From MFKM01 sp038065115 (GTDB lineage Bacteria; Patescibacteriota; Minisyncoccia; UBA6257; MFKM01), in contig JBBTRS010000026.1 in the NCBI GenBank assembly GCA_038065115.1, forward strand, positions 1-38,520: DNA of 38,520 nucleotides, given 5' to 3'. The notes beneath the pieces were generated by a model, which was not told where the DNA came from, made no database searches, and saw nothing but the letters and a program-made list of their open reading frames with translations. The stretch's first letter is position 1; the number at the start of each line of letters is the position of its first letter. Made by a program: the position numbers and the translations under genes. Below, piece after piece: positions 1 to 6,797 of this stretch.

Positions 1-548
1 ACAACGGCACTCAATCGGGAGGGGTCGCTTACGGCGCCACTGGGAAAGTAGGCAATGCTCTGAGTTTTGATGGAGTGGATGATTCTATGTATGCTTTAAA
101 CAGCAATAGCTTGAATATTAATAACGCTATTTCTGTAATGTTTTGGTTTAGAGATAATGGTTCTACTGGCTCGTATTCGGGCATTATTAATAAAATCAAT
201 GCTAATGTTTCTGGTTATAACATACAAAGGGATACCCTGACCGCCAACATTTATATGAGAGTTGACACCTCGGGTGGCGTAAATCAAACATTCGGAATGT
301 TGCTTTCTTTTCTTGATGGCGGGTGGCATCACGCCGTTTTTGTTTTAGATAACGGCAAGAGATACGCTTATAAAGATGGTCTATTGGTAACCTCAAGCAA
401 TTATAATCACGGAACGGGATTTGCGGCGCCTTCCCGAAATTTAACATTAGTTGGCGGAGCAATTAGGGCATTTCTTGACGAAGTTAAAATTTATAATCGG
501 GCCTTATCCGCGGCCGAGATAAGCGCTATTTATAACGCTACGAAATAG
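1..548 (+). CDS. LamG/concanavalin-like surface protein, C-terminal part (5' end outside window)
   Basis: The reading frame is open from base 3 to the TAG stop and has no start in the window, so this is the C-terminal end of a larger protein. The translation has the hallmarks of a LamG/jellyroll lectin fold: GKVGNALSFDGVDD at the start, then a strand-rich middle with DGGWHHAVFVLD, and the closing FLDEVKIYNRALSAAEISAIYN that is typical of bacterial LamG domains in secreted proteins. Such domains usually bind carbohydrates or act as adhesive modules at the cell surface. The ligand cannot be told from sequence. No anchor or sorting signal follows the domain. A strong extended -10 promoter for the next gene begins right after the stop. 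Confidence 0.85.
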   Translation, partial: NGTQSGGVAYGATGKVGNALSFDGVDDSMYALNSNSLNINNAISVMFWFRDNGSTGSYSGIINKINANVSGYNIQRDTLTANIYMRVDTSGGVNQTFGMLLSFLDGGWHHAVFVLDNGKRYAYKDGLLVTSSNYNHGTGFAAPSRNLTLVGGAIRAFLDEVKIYNRALSAAEISAIYNATK

Positions 549-565
549 TTAATTCGTAATTAATT

Positions 566-574
566 TGTTATAAT
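566..574 (+). promoter_or_regulatory. Extended -10 promoter of gapA
   Basis: TGTTATAAT is a perfect extended -10 (TGnTATAAT). The -35 region is weak. Transcription should start near 581, which is the first base of the leader stem described next. Confidence 0.7.
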
Positions 575-593
575 GAAATACATGCCCGGTAGT

Positions 594-613
594 CCTGCCT
601 GCCGGCAGGCAGG
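594..613. repeat. Perfect 20-bp palindrome CCTGCCTGCCGGCAGGCAGG
   Basis: The palindrome sits between GTAGT and GAAAACTC of the gapA leader. In the rpsB leader these two blocks are directly adjacent, so the 20 bp look like a clean insertion without target duplication. Related copies lie inside smc (18346-18366) and rsmH (27232-27249). Confidence 0.85.
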
Positions 614-624
614 GAAAACTCGAT

Positions 625-658
625 TTGATTCGCTAAAAGCGAATCAAGTGTTTTTTTT
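625..658 (+). terminator. Terminator-like hairpin inside the gapA leader
   Basis: A perfect 10-bp stem (TTGATTCGCT / AGCGAATCAA) with an AAA loop is followed by GTG and eight T. It lies downstream of the gapA promoter and upstream of the gene, so it can act as an attenuator. It may alternatively be only a structural arm of the leader. Confidence 0.65.
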
Positions 659-738
659 GAAATTGGGTAAAAACAAAAAACTATGATTATTAAAAGGTCA
701 AATTATTACAAATAACTATCGAGTTTCTACTACCGGGT

Positions 739-1782
739 ATGGCAAAAATCGCAATCAATGGTTTTGGAAGAATAGGGAGATTGTTTTTTAGGCAGGCTTT
801 AAACGAATCCTCTTTAGAAATTGCGGCAATTAATGATTTAGGCGATTTGGGGAACTTGGCCTATTTGTTAAAATATGATTCGGTTTATAGAATTTTTCCG
901 GGTGAAATTTCAACTGTTCAGAAAGACGGCAAAAATTATTTAGTCATTGACGGAAAAGAAATTTTAATTTTACAGGAAAAAGACCCGATTAAATTGCCGT
1001 GGAAAGATTTGGGTATAGATATCGTCGTTGAATCTACCGGCGTTTTTGAATCTTTTGAAAAAGCGTCTGTTCATTTGAAAAATGGCGCCAAACGGGTGAT
1101 TGTCTCGGCTCCGGCGAAAGACTCCGAAGGAACGGCCGGCGGTAAAACTGTTTTGGCGGGCATCAACGAAAGTGAAATAAGCGTCACCAATTTAACCTCT
1201 AATGCTTCCTGCACGACTAACGCGGCGGCGCCGGTAATGGCTGTTTTGTCAAAGAAACCCGGAATTGTTAAAGCGGTTTTAAACACCGTTCATGCCTACA
1301 CCGCTACCCAGAATTTGGTTGACGGACCGGTTAAGGGAAAGGATTTTTTACGGGGCCGGGCTGGAGCCCAGAACTTGGTTCCTTCAACAACCGGAGCGGC
1401 TTTGGCGGTTACCAGAGTTTTAAAAGAATTAGAAGGCAAGTTTGACGGCATTGCCATCAGAACGCCGGTGGTTTGCGGTTCGCTGGCGGATATCACTTTT
1501 TTGGCGAAACAAAAAACCTCGGTTGAAGAAATAAACGAAATTTTAAAAAAAGCGGCGGCTAATCCCGAAATGAAGGGGATTTTGGAAGTCAGCGAAGAAC
1601 CGCTTGTTTCGTCGGATATTATCGGCAACGAAAATGCGGCGATTGTTGATTTGTCTTTTACCAAGGTCGTTGATGGCGATTTAGTCAAGGTTTTAGTTTG
1701 GTATGACAACGAATGGGGTTATTGCGCCGCTTTGATAAAGCATGTTTTAAAAACGGCGGAAATTCTAAATTCTAAATTCTAA
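739..1782 (+). CDS. gapA: Glyceraldehyde-3-phosphate dehydrogenase
   Basis: Oxidises and phosphorylates glyceraldehyde-3-phosphate to 1,3-bisphosphoglycerate with NAD(P). The 347 residues match the family length. Visible motifs are the Rossmann start NGFGRIGR (7-14), an acidic Asp33 at the position that normally favours NAD, the catalytic SNASCTTNA with Cys158, HAYTATQ containing the catalytic His, and WYDNEWGY near the C-terminus. The start is the ATG inside the leader stem; no Shine-Dalgarno is present. The last residues (ILNSKF) and the stop codon are encoded by four tandem copies of AAATTCT (1760-1787), so the very C-terminus has been built from a repeat. rpiB follows after 13 bp, suggesting an operon with rpe and transketolase. 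Confidence 0.97.
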   Translation: MAKIAINGFGRIGRLFFRQALNESSLEIAAINDLGDLGNLAYLLKYDSVYRIFPGEISTVQKDGKNYLVIDGKEILILQEKDPIKLPWKDLGIDIVVESTGVFESFEKASVHLKNGAKRVIVSAPAKDSEGTAGGKTVLAGINESEISVTNLTSNASCTTNAAAPVMAVLSKKPGIVKAVLNTVHAYTATQNLVDGPVKGKDFLRGRAGAQNLVPSTTGAALAVTRVLKELEGKFDGIAIRTPVVCGSLADITFLAKQKTSVEEINEILKKAAANPEMKGILEVSEEPLVSSDIIGNENAAIVDLSFTKVVDGDLVKVLVWYDNEWGYCAALIKHVLKTAEILNSKF

Positions 1783-1787
1783 ATTCT
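1760..1787 (+). repeat. Heptamer tandem repeat (AAATTCT x4) across the gapA stop
   Basis: Four perfect copies encode the gapA tail and its stop codon and run into the short gap before rpiB. Confidence 0.9.
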
Positions 1788-1795
1788 ATCTTCTT

Positions 1796-2248
1796 ATGAT
1801 TATTTATATCGGAGCTGACCATCGCGGTTTTGCTCTTAAAGAAAAATTAAAACAACTTATTTTAAATAACGGGTATACTTTGTTTGACAAGGGAAACGAC
1901 CATTACGATGAAGCCGATGATTATACTGATTTTGCCAGCTTAGTGGCTCAAGAAGTGGCTAAAGACCCGGATAATCGCCGCGGAATTTTAATTTGCGGTT
2001 CCGGGGTTGGCATAGATGTGGCGGCTAACAAATTTTCCCGTATTCGTTCGGCTTTGGCCAATAATCCCGATCAGGCTTTTTCCAGCCGTAACGACGCCGA
2101 TACCAATATTTTATCGTTGGCGGCTGATTTTCTGGACGAAGAAGCGGCTAAGAAAATTTTAAGCGTCTGGTTGCAAACGCCATTTTCACGAGAAGAGCGG
2201 CACAAGCGAAGAATTCAAAAAATTGGAGAAATAGAAGCGAGTAATTAG
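1796..2248 (+). CDS. rpiB: Ribose-5-phosphate isomerase B
   Basis: Interconverts ribose-5-phosphate and ribulose-5-phosphate in the non-oxidative pentose phosphate pathway. The 150 residues fit the RpiB/LacAB family. Motifs: GADHRGFALKEKLK at the N-terminus, the active-site loop CGSGVGIDVAANK with the catalytic Cys, SRNDADTNILSLAADF, and the C-terminal ERHKRRI. The ATG at 1796 gives the family's usual N-terminus; there is no Shine-Dalgarno. It lies in a row with gapA, rpe and the transketolase genes, which together form the sugar-phosphate module of this window. Allose-6-phosphate isomerase activity cannot be excluded, but the neighbours argue for pentose phosphate. Confidence 0.93.
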   Translation: MIIYIGADHRGFALKEKLKQLILNNGYTLFDKGNDHYDEADDYTDFASLVAQEVAKDPDNRRGILICGSGVGIDVAANKFSRIRSALANNPDQAFSSRNDADTNILSLAADFLDEEAAKKILSVWLQTPFSREERHKRRIQKIGEIEASN

Positions 2249-2269
2249 TCATTAATCACTAGAAATCAT

Positions 2270-2911
2270 ATGTTAGTTATCACCGCTATTAACGAAGTTG
2301 AGCTTGGAGAGATTTTGAAGAAAATTGAAATTGCTCAAACTTTCAGTTCTTGGGTTCATTTGGATATTACTGACGGCAAATTTGTTTCCAATATTACCTG
2401 GAACAATCCCGAAGAATTGAAAAAGCGTCAAGCGTCAAGCGTCAAGCGTCAAGTTAATTTTGAAGTTCATTTGATGGTGGAAAGTCCCGAAGATGTCATC
2501 AAGAGTTGGATTTTAACCGGAGTCAAAAGAATAGTTATTCAAATTGAGGCGATTGACAGCGATAAAGCGCGATCCGTTCTTGAAGCAGCGGGCAATGTTG
2601 AAATTGGTTTAGCTGTGAATCCGGAAACACCGATTGAAAATTTATTTCCTTATCTGGAAAATTTTAAATTTGTTTTGGTTTTGGGAGTCAACCCCGGTTT
2701 AGCCGGTCGGCAATTTAACGAAAAAGTTTTGGAAAAAATTAAATTTTTGAAAAATTATTATCCTAATGTTATCATTGAAGCAGACGGTGGCATTAATTTA
2801 GAAACCGCCAGATTGGTGAAAGAAGCCGGAGCGGATATCATAGTTTCGGCATCGCATATTTGGGGAAGTTCCAATCCTCAAAAAACCTACAATGAATTAG
2901 CCGCTGTCTGA
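2270..2911 (+). CDS. rpe: Ribulose-phosphate 3-epimerase
   Basis: Interconverts ribulose-5-phosphate and xylulose-5-phosphate. The TIM-barrel metal ligands are all visible: WVHLDITDGKF (His and Asp), FEVHLMVE (His) and EADGGI (Asp), along with the phosphate-binding VLGVNPGLAGRQF and IIVSASHIWGS. The usual DMDG motif reads DITDG and DxHLMV reads EVHLMV, so the protein is slightly divergent but all catalytic residues remain. Length 213 is typical. Residues 52-61 (KRQASSVKRQ) are encoded by four tandem GCGTCAA heptamers (2425-2452); because seven is not a multiple of three, a change in copy number would break the frame. It sits 42 bp before the transketolase N-terminal gene. Confidence 0.92.
   Translation: MLVITAINEVELGEILKKIEIAQTFSSWVHLDITDGKFVSNITWNNPEELKKRQASSVKRQVNFEVHLMVESPEDVIKSWILTGVKRIVIQIEAIDSDKARSVLEAAGNVEIGLAVNPETPIENLFPYLENFKFVLVLGVNPGLAGRQFNEKVLEKIKFLKNYYPNVIIEADGGINLETARLVKEAGADIIVSASHIWGSSNPQKTYNELAAV
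2425..2452 (+). repeat. Heptamer tandem repeat (GCGTCAA x4) inside rpe
   Basis: Four perfect 7-bp copies in the coding sequence of rpe, in the loop before the FEVHLMVE strand. Confidence 0.9.
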
Positions 2912-2953
2912 ATTCATTTTTTGATTTCTAAATTCTATTGTTATTCATAACTT

Positions 2954-3808
2954 ATGGCCGAATCCTACGATAAAAAAATAAAATTTTTGGAAGAAATGGC
3001 GAATAAAATCCGCCAGAAGTTAATTGAAACTTTAGTTGAAGCCGGTTCCGGACATTCGGCGGCCACGCTGGGAAGCGCCGATATTTTTGCCGCTCTTTAT
3101 TTTCACATCTTAAATCATAACTCTAAAAAACCCGATTGGCCGGAACGCGATCGTTTGGTTTTGTCTTGCGGTCATTATTGCCCTGTTTTATACGTGGCTT
3201 TGGCTTATGCTGGTTATTTTCCGTTTGAAGAATTAAGGACTTTAAGAAAAATCAATTCCCGTCTTCAGGGACATCCTCATTTTGGATCTTTGCCGGGCAT
3301 TGAAACCACTTCCGGACCGTTGGGGGTCGGGTTATCCCAGGCTATCGGAATGGCTTTAGCGGCTCGGATGGATAAGAAAAAACATCGGATTTATTGTATC
3401 ACTTCAGACGGCGAGCACGACGAAGGCAACATCTGGGAAGCGATAATGTTCGCCGGTAAAAATCGTTTAAGCAATTTGACTAATATTTTAGACCGCAACA
3501 ATATCCAAATAGATGGTTTTACTGAAAATGTAATGCCGTTGGGGCCATTGCGGGAAAAATACGAAGCTTTCAATTGGCAAGTGCTTGAAGTGGACGGCCA
3601 TAATATTGAGGCCGTCATTGACGCCGTCAACGAAGCCAAGGCGGTTTACGAAAAACCGACTGTGATTATCGCCCGCACTATTCCCGGCAAAGGCGTGGAT
3701 TTTATGGAAAGCGAATATAAGTGGCACGGCATACCGCCGACGCCGGTTGAAGCCACCATGGCTTTACGGCAATTACGGACTTTAGGCGGAAAAATAGAAG
3801 AGGAGTAA
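2954..3808 (+). CDS. tktN: Transketolase, N-terminal subunit
   Basis: Carries the thiamine diphosphate (PP) domain of a split transketolase, which moves two-carbon units between sugar phosphates. Motifs: GSGHSAATLGSADI, GHPHFGSLPGIETTSGPLGVGLSQAIGMA (103-133), and the ThDP/Mg motif starting SDGEHDEGN (151-159) and ending near LDRNN (179-183). The 284 residues match stand-alone N-terminal subunits. The matching C-terminal subunit starts at 4635, but a two-gene cassette now separates the two halves, which are normally adjacent. No Shine-Dalgarno is seen before the ATG. Confidence 0.95.
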   Translation: MAESYDKKIKFLEEMANKIRQKLIETLVEAGSGHSAATLGSADIFAALYFHILNHNSKKPDWPERDRLVLSCGHYCPVLYVALAYAGYFPFEELRTLRKINSRLQGHPHFGSLPGIETTSGPLGVGLSQAIGMALAARMDKKKHRIYCITSDGEHDEGNIWEAIMFAGKNRLSNLTNILDRNNIQIDGFTENVMPLGPLREKYEAFNWQVLEVDGHNIEAVIDAVNEAKAVYEKPTVIIARTIPGKGVDFMESEYKWHGIPPTPVEATMALRQLRTLGGKIEEE

Positions 3809-3833
3809 GATTTATTTAATACCAATTTTTTTA

Positions 3834-3886
3834 AAAATGATTAATTCCAAAGCAAAACTTTCACCGGAAATTTTCAATAAAGGCAT
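3834..3886. repeat. 53-bp direct repeat, left copy
   Basis: Identical to 4632-4684. It contains the start codon and first 16-17 codons of the transketolase C-terminal gene. The two copies are 798 bp apart and bound the inserted cassette like attachment-site or target duplications. Confidence 0.95.
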
Positions 3887-4076
3887 TGAGAAAAAATCCA
3901 TTCAGGATATTCAGGATGAAAATTTTCGGAAAATGTCCGCGGATAAAAAAATGAGATTGACTTTTTTGTTAAACAGATTAGTGCGGAAAATCGCGGAAGA
4001 CAGCGTAAAAGAGCAGTATCCGCAAGCTGATAGCGCTTTTATTAAAGAAAAATTGCGCGAACGGACGCGACCCTAA
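3837..4076 (+). CDS. Small cassette protein with captured TktC N-terminus (antitoxin-like candidate)
   Basis: 79 residues. The first 17 (MINSKAKLSPEIFNKGI) are identical to the N-terminus of the transketolase C-terminal subunit at 4635 because of the 53-bp duplication; the rest (from EKKSIQ) is unrelated, charged and predicted helical, with MSADKKMRL and EQYPQADSAFIKEKLRER. Its C-terminal part resembles short helical proteins that I recall lying beside nucleotidyltransferases, but I cannot name a family. An internal ATG at the MSADKK position may be the ancestral start. It is 8 bp before the nucleotidyltransferase gene, so the two are probably one transcript. A toxin-antitoxin or defence pair is an inference from layout only. 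Confidence 0.6.
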   Translation: MINSKAKLSPEIFNKGIEKKSIQDIQDENFRKMSADKKMRLTFLLNRLVRKIAEDSVKEQYPQADSAFIKEKLRERTRP

Positions 4077-4084
4077 AACAAAAA

Positions 4085-4627
4085 ATGTTTGAAGAATTGC
4101 CATTTAAAAAAGTCATTGGTCTCCTTAACGAGCATAGTATTCCTTATATGGTTACGGGCGGTTTGGCGGTGACTGTTTGGGGAAGAGTAAGGTCAACATT
4201 AGATATTGACATCGTTCTTGATATAAAGAAAAAAGACATAGAAAATTTGGTCAAGACGTTTCAGAAAGATTTTTACATTGACGCGGAAGCGGTGGAAATA
4301 GCATTGTCAAAAAAACTTTCTTTCAATGTTATAGATTTTAAAAGCAATACAAAAATAGATTTTTATTTAGTTGGAAATAATGAGTACGAAGAGGAACGAT
4401 TTCAAAGAAAGATTGCTAAAAATATAGTCGGGCTTAAAGTTAATGTTATTAGTCCCGAGGATTTGATTTTAATCAAATTGCAATGGTATAAAGACAGTGG
4501 TTCCACGCGCCACCTGGAAGACACGGAGTCAATTTTAAGAATCTCCCAAGTTGATTTACAATATATTAAAGAACTGGCAAAAACGCAAAATACGTCAGAA
4601 ATCTTAGGGAAAATTTTAGAAAAATAA
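4085..4627 (+). CDS. Nucleotidyltransferase-fold protein (cassette cargo)
   Basis: 180 residues with a minimal nucleotidyltransferase fold: YMVTGGLAVTVWGRVRSTLDIDIVLDI (about 20-46) supplies the GG loop, the R-x-T and the DxD acidic pair, and KIDFYLVG (about 95-102) gives a third acidic position. The C-terminal half has VISPEDLILIKLQW and a helical tail, as in DUF6036/AbiEii-type nucleotidyltransferases. Such proteins often act as one half of toxin-antitoxin or abortive infection pairs, modifying tRNA or proteins; the substrate here is unknown. It is cargo of the insertion that splits the transketolase genes. No Shine-Dalgarno is seen. Confidence 0.75.
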   Translation: MFEELPFKKVIGLLNEHSIPYMVTGGLAVTVWGRVRSTLDIDIVLDIKKKDIENLVKTFQKDFYIDAEAVEIALSKKLSFNVIDFKSNTKIDFYLVGNNEYEEERFQRKIAKNIVGLKVNVISPEDLILIKLQWYKDSGSTRHLEDTESILRISQVDLQYIKELAKTQNTSEILGKILEK

Positions 4628-4631
4628 ATTT

Positions 4632-4684
4632 AAAATGATTAATTCCAAAGCAAAACTTTCACCGGAAATTTTCAATAAAGGCAT
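4632..4684. repeat. 53-bp direct repeat, right copy
   Basis: Second copy of the repeat at 3834-3886; here it is the genuine 5' end of the transketolase C-terminal gene. Confidence 0.95.
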
Positions 4685-5624
4685 CAAACAAACGCCTACG
4701 CGGGAAGGGTTTGGCGAGGGGTTGGTGATCGCGGGCGAATTTGACCCCAATGTCGTGGCTTTATGCGCCGACATTACCGATTCCACTCGCGCTTCTTTGT
4801 TTCGGGACAAATTTCCAGACCGGTTTATTGAAGTGGGGGTTGCCGAGCAGAATATGGCCGGCATTGCCGCGGGTTTGGCTTTGAGCGGCAAGATCCCTTT
4901 TATCGCTTCTTACGCTATGTTTTCGCCTGGCCGCAATTGGGAGCAAATCAGGAATTTTATCGCTTACAGCAAAACAAATGTTAATATCATCGGGGCTCAC
5001 GCCGGAATTTCCGTCGGTCCGGATGGAGCGACTCACCAAGCGACCGAAGACATCGCCATTATGCGAGTTTTGCCCAATATGCGGGTTTTTGCGCCATGTG
5101 ATGCCATTGAATCAAAAAAAGCCACAGTGGCGGCGGCTAAAATCTGGGGTCCTGATTATCTTCGTTTTACTCGGGAGAAAACGCCGGTTTTTACCACTGA
5201 AGCAACGCCCTTTATTCCCGGTAAAGCGGAAATTTTCTGGGAATCATCAAAACCGCAATGCGTTATTATTGGTTGCGGACCTTTGGTTTACAACGCTTTG
5301 CTGGCCGCCCGGGAATTAAAAGAGGAGGGAATTAACACTTTAGTCGTTAATAACCACACCCTTAAGCCGATGGACGAAAAAACAATAATTGAATTAGCCA
5401 AGAAATGCCGAGCAGTGGTAACAGTGGAAGAACATCAAGTGGCTGGCGGTTTAGGCGGAGCGGTAGCGGAGATTTTAGCCAAACATTGTCCGACACCGAT
5501 GGGATTTATCGGCATGCAAGACACTTTTGGAGAATCGGGATCACCCGATCAATTAATTGAAAAATACGGAATGGGAGTGAAAGCCATCAAAGAAGCTGTA
5601 AAGAAAATAATAAAAAAGCGATAA
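4635..5624 (+). CDS. tktC: Transketolase, C-terminal subunit
   Basis: Provides the pyrimidine-binding and C-terminal domains of split transketolase. Visible motifs are DITDSTRASLFRDKFPDRF, the pyrimidine-domain Glu in EVGVAEQNMAGIAAGLA, ASYAMFSPGRNWEQIRN, GAHAGISVGPDGATHQATEDIA, and the C-terminal VVTVEEHQVAGGLGGAVAEIL. The 329 residues are normal for the family. Its first 53 bp are duplicated upstream at 3834-3886 by the cassette insertion, so the gene itself is intact but probably now transcribed through the cassette. It ends 9 bp before the stop of a convergent response regulator gene. Confidence 0.95.
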   Translation: MINSKAKLSPEIFNKGIKQTPTREGFGEGLVIAGEFDPNVVALCADITDSTRASLFRDKFPDRFIEVGVAEQNMAGIAAGLALSGKIPFIASYAMFSPGRNWEQIRNFIAYSKTNVNIIGAHAGISVGPDGATHQATEDIAIMRVLPNMRVFAPCDAIESKKATVAAAKIWGPDYLRFTREKTPVFTTEATPFIPGKAEIFWESSKPQCVIIGCGPLVYNALLAARELKEEGINTLVVNNHTLKPMDEKTIIELAKKCRAVVTVEEHQVAGGLGGAVAEILAKHCPTPMGFIGMQDTFGESGSPDQLIEKYGMGVKAIKEAVKKIIKKR

Positions 5625-5633
5625 AACTGATTT

Positions 5634-6062
5634 CTAAATAAAAGATTTTTTGAGAGTGTTTTTGAGAGCGGTTAGAAATGTTTGGGGCAGGCTCTCTGAT
5701 TTCACCAAATAAGATTCAGCGCCTAAATTAAAGGCTCTTTTTTTAGTTTCGGGATCGTCAAGGTTTGAAAAGACGATTATGGGAATATCTTTAAGCGAAG
5801 GATTAGCTTTCACTGTTTCTATGAAGGTCATTCCTTTTTCTTGGCTGGGGGCGGCTTCGCCGTCTTCCAACGGCAGAATAAGGTCCAGTATCACAACATC
5901 GGGCCTGTTAGATTCAACTGTTTTTAATCCGTCTGTTAAATTGGCGGCGCTGGATATTTCGTATTGAAATTCCGTGTCCAAACCGAGCATATCGGAAAAA
6001 AGAGACCTTAGGAGATTTTCATCTTCCACAAAAAGAATTTTTACTTTTTTTGTTTCGTTCAT
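5634..6062 (-). CDS. Response regulator, receiver domain only
   Basis: 142-residue CheY-like protein without an output domain. The acidic pocket is FVEDEN (Glu13, Asp14), the phosphoacceptor Asp60 lies in VVILDLILP, and the conserved Lys is in SYLVKSE. An insertion rich in charged residues (EDGEAAPSQEKG) follows the phosphorylation site. The gene lies 10 bp downstream of a soluble histidine kinase on the same strand and is probably its partner. Without an output domain it must act by protein contact or as a phosphorelay step. Confidence 0.93.
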   Translation of the reverse strand: MNETKKVKILFVEDENLLRSLFSDMLGLDTEFQYEISSAANLTDGLKTVESNRPDVVILDLILPLEDGEAAPSQEKGMTFIETVKANPSLKDIPIIVFSNLDDPETKKRAFNLGAESYLVKSESLPQTFLTALKNTLKKSFI

Positions 6063-6072
6063 AATATTTATT

Positions 6073-6735
6073 TTATATTACTAATGGCATTTTTATAATA
6101 AATTTCGCGCCTTGATTTTGTCCGGCGCTTTCAACGGAAATTTCGCCGTTAAGGGCATTGATGATTTCTTTGACAACATAAAGACTCAGGGAACCGTGAA
6201 AGAATTTTGTAAAAAACAGCGGTTTTTCTTCAGCGGTTAAACCGACGCCCGAGTCCTTAATTTCAATTAAAACATATTTATCTTCTTTTCGCAAAGAAAC
6301 GGTTATTCCGCCGGATTCGGTATATTTTTCGGCATTGTCTAAAAGCTTCTGGATGCTAATTGTTAAATAATGTTTATCGGAGTTGATGATTAACGAATCT
6401 TCCGCGGCTTCTATTTTGAAATAAAGACCTTTATTTTCATAATTGTCTTTAAAATTTTCGTTATAAACGGCCCCAAGCAATTCTTTTAATTGAATCGGTT
6501 CAGGGTTGATTTTTAAATCTTTTTTTTCCAAAGCTAGCGCCAAAAACAAGTCATTGATTAAAACATTTAATTTTTCCGCGCTGGCCATCGCTTTATTAAT
6601 CAGCTCTTTTTGCTTGGCGGGCGTAAATTTCTGATAATCATCGTTTTGCCAGAAACTCAAACACCCCTTGATTAGCGTTATCGGGCCTTTTAACTGATGG
6701 CGGGCAATTCTTAAAAAATCATTTTCCTTCTCCAC
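6073..6735 (-). CDS. Soluble histidine kinase lacking a sensor domain
   Basis: 220 residues beginning directly at the dimerisation/phosphoacceptor helix: RHQLKGPIT holds the H-box (His13). The ATPase domain has the N-box (LLDNAEKYTESGG) and G1 (KDSGVGL), but the ATP-lid G2 box that usually reads GxGLGL is degenerate here (HGSLSLYVVKEI), so catalysis may be weak or altered. There is no membrane or PAS/GAF domain. The start is a GTG; other starts are less likely because they would cut the H-box. The neighbour on the same strand is a receiver protein; a divergent membrane kinase lies on the other side. Confidence 0.88.
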   Translation of the reverse strand: MEKENDFLRIARHQLKGPITLIKGCLSFWQNDDYQKFTPAKQKELINKAMASAEKLNVLINDLFLALALEKKDLKINPEPIQLKELLGAVYNENFKDNYENKGLYFKIEAAEDSLIINSDKHYLTISIQKLLDNAEKYTESGGITVSLRKEDKYVLIEIKDSGVGLTAEEKPLFFTKFFHGSLSLYVVKEIINALNGEISVESAGQNQGAKFIIKMPLVI

Positions 6736-6780
6736 GGTGGTATTTTACCACATAAATCAAAATAAATAAAAAACAGCGTA

Positions 6781-6789
6781 TGATATAAT
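6781..6789 (+). promoter_or_regulatory. Extended -10 promoter, leaderless start of membrane kinase
   Basis: TGATATAAT ends 8 bp before the ATG at 6798, so the transcript should begin at or within one or two bases of the start codon. No Shine-Dalgarno is present. Confidence 0.6.
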
Positions 6790-6797
6790 AAAATAAA

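Larger units (their letters stand above)
581..741 (+). promoter_or_regulatory. gapA leader: long-range stem covering the start codon
   Basis: The 5' strand (CATGCCCGGTAGT, then GAAAACTC at 614-621) pairs with the 3' strand (GAGTTTCT then ACTACCGGGTATG, 721-741), and the last three bases of the 3' strand are the gapA start codon. The same layout occurs before rpsB (20405-20560) with compensatory changes: G-C here against A-T there, and CGAT/ATCG here against CAAC/GTTG there. Both leaders also carry AAAGGTCA about 35-40 nt before the stem closes. I infer a translational control element. I do not recognise it as a named RNA family. Confidence 0.7.

Noticed and set aside
4085..4627. Transposase or integrase for the transketolase cassette
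   Set aside because: No DDE, serine or tyrosine recombinase motif is present in the 798 bp.
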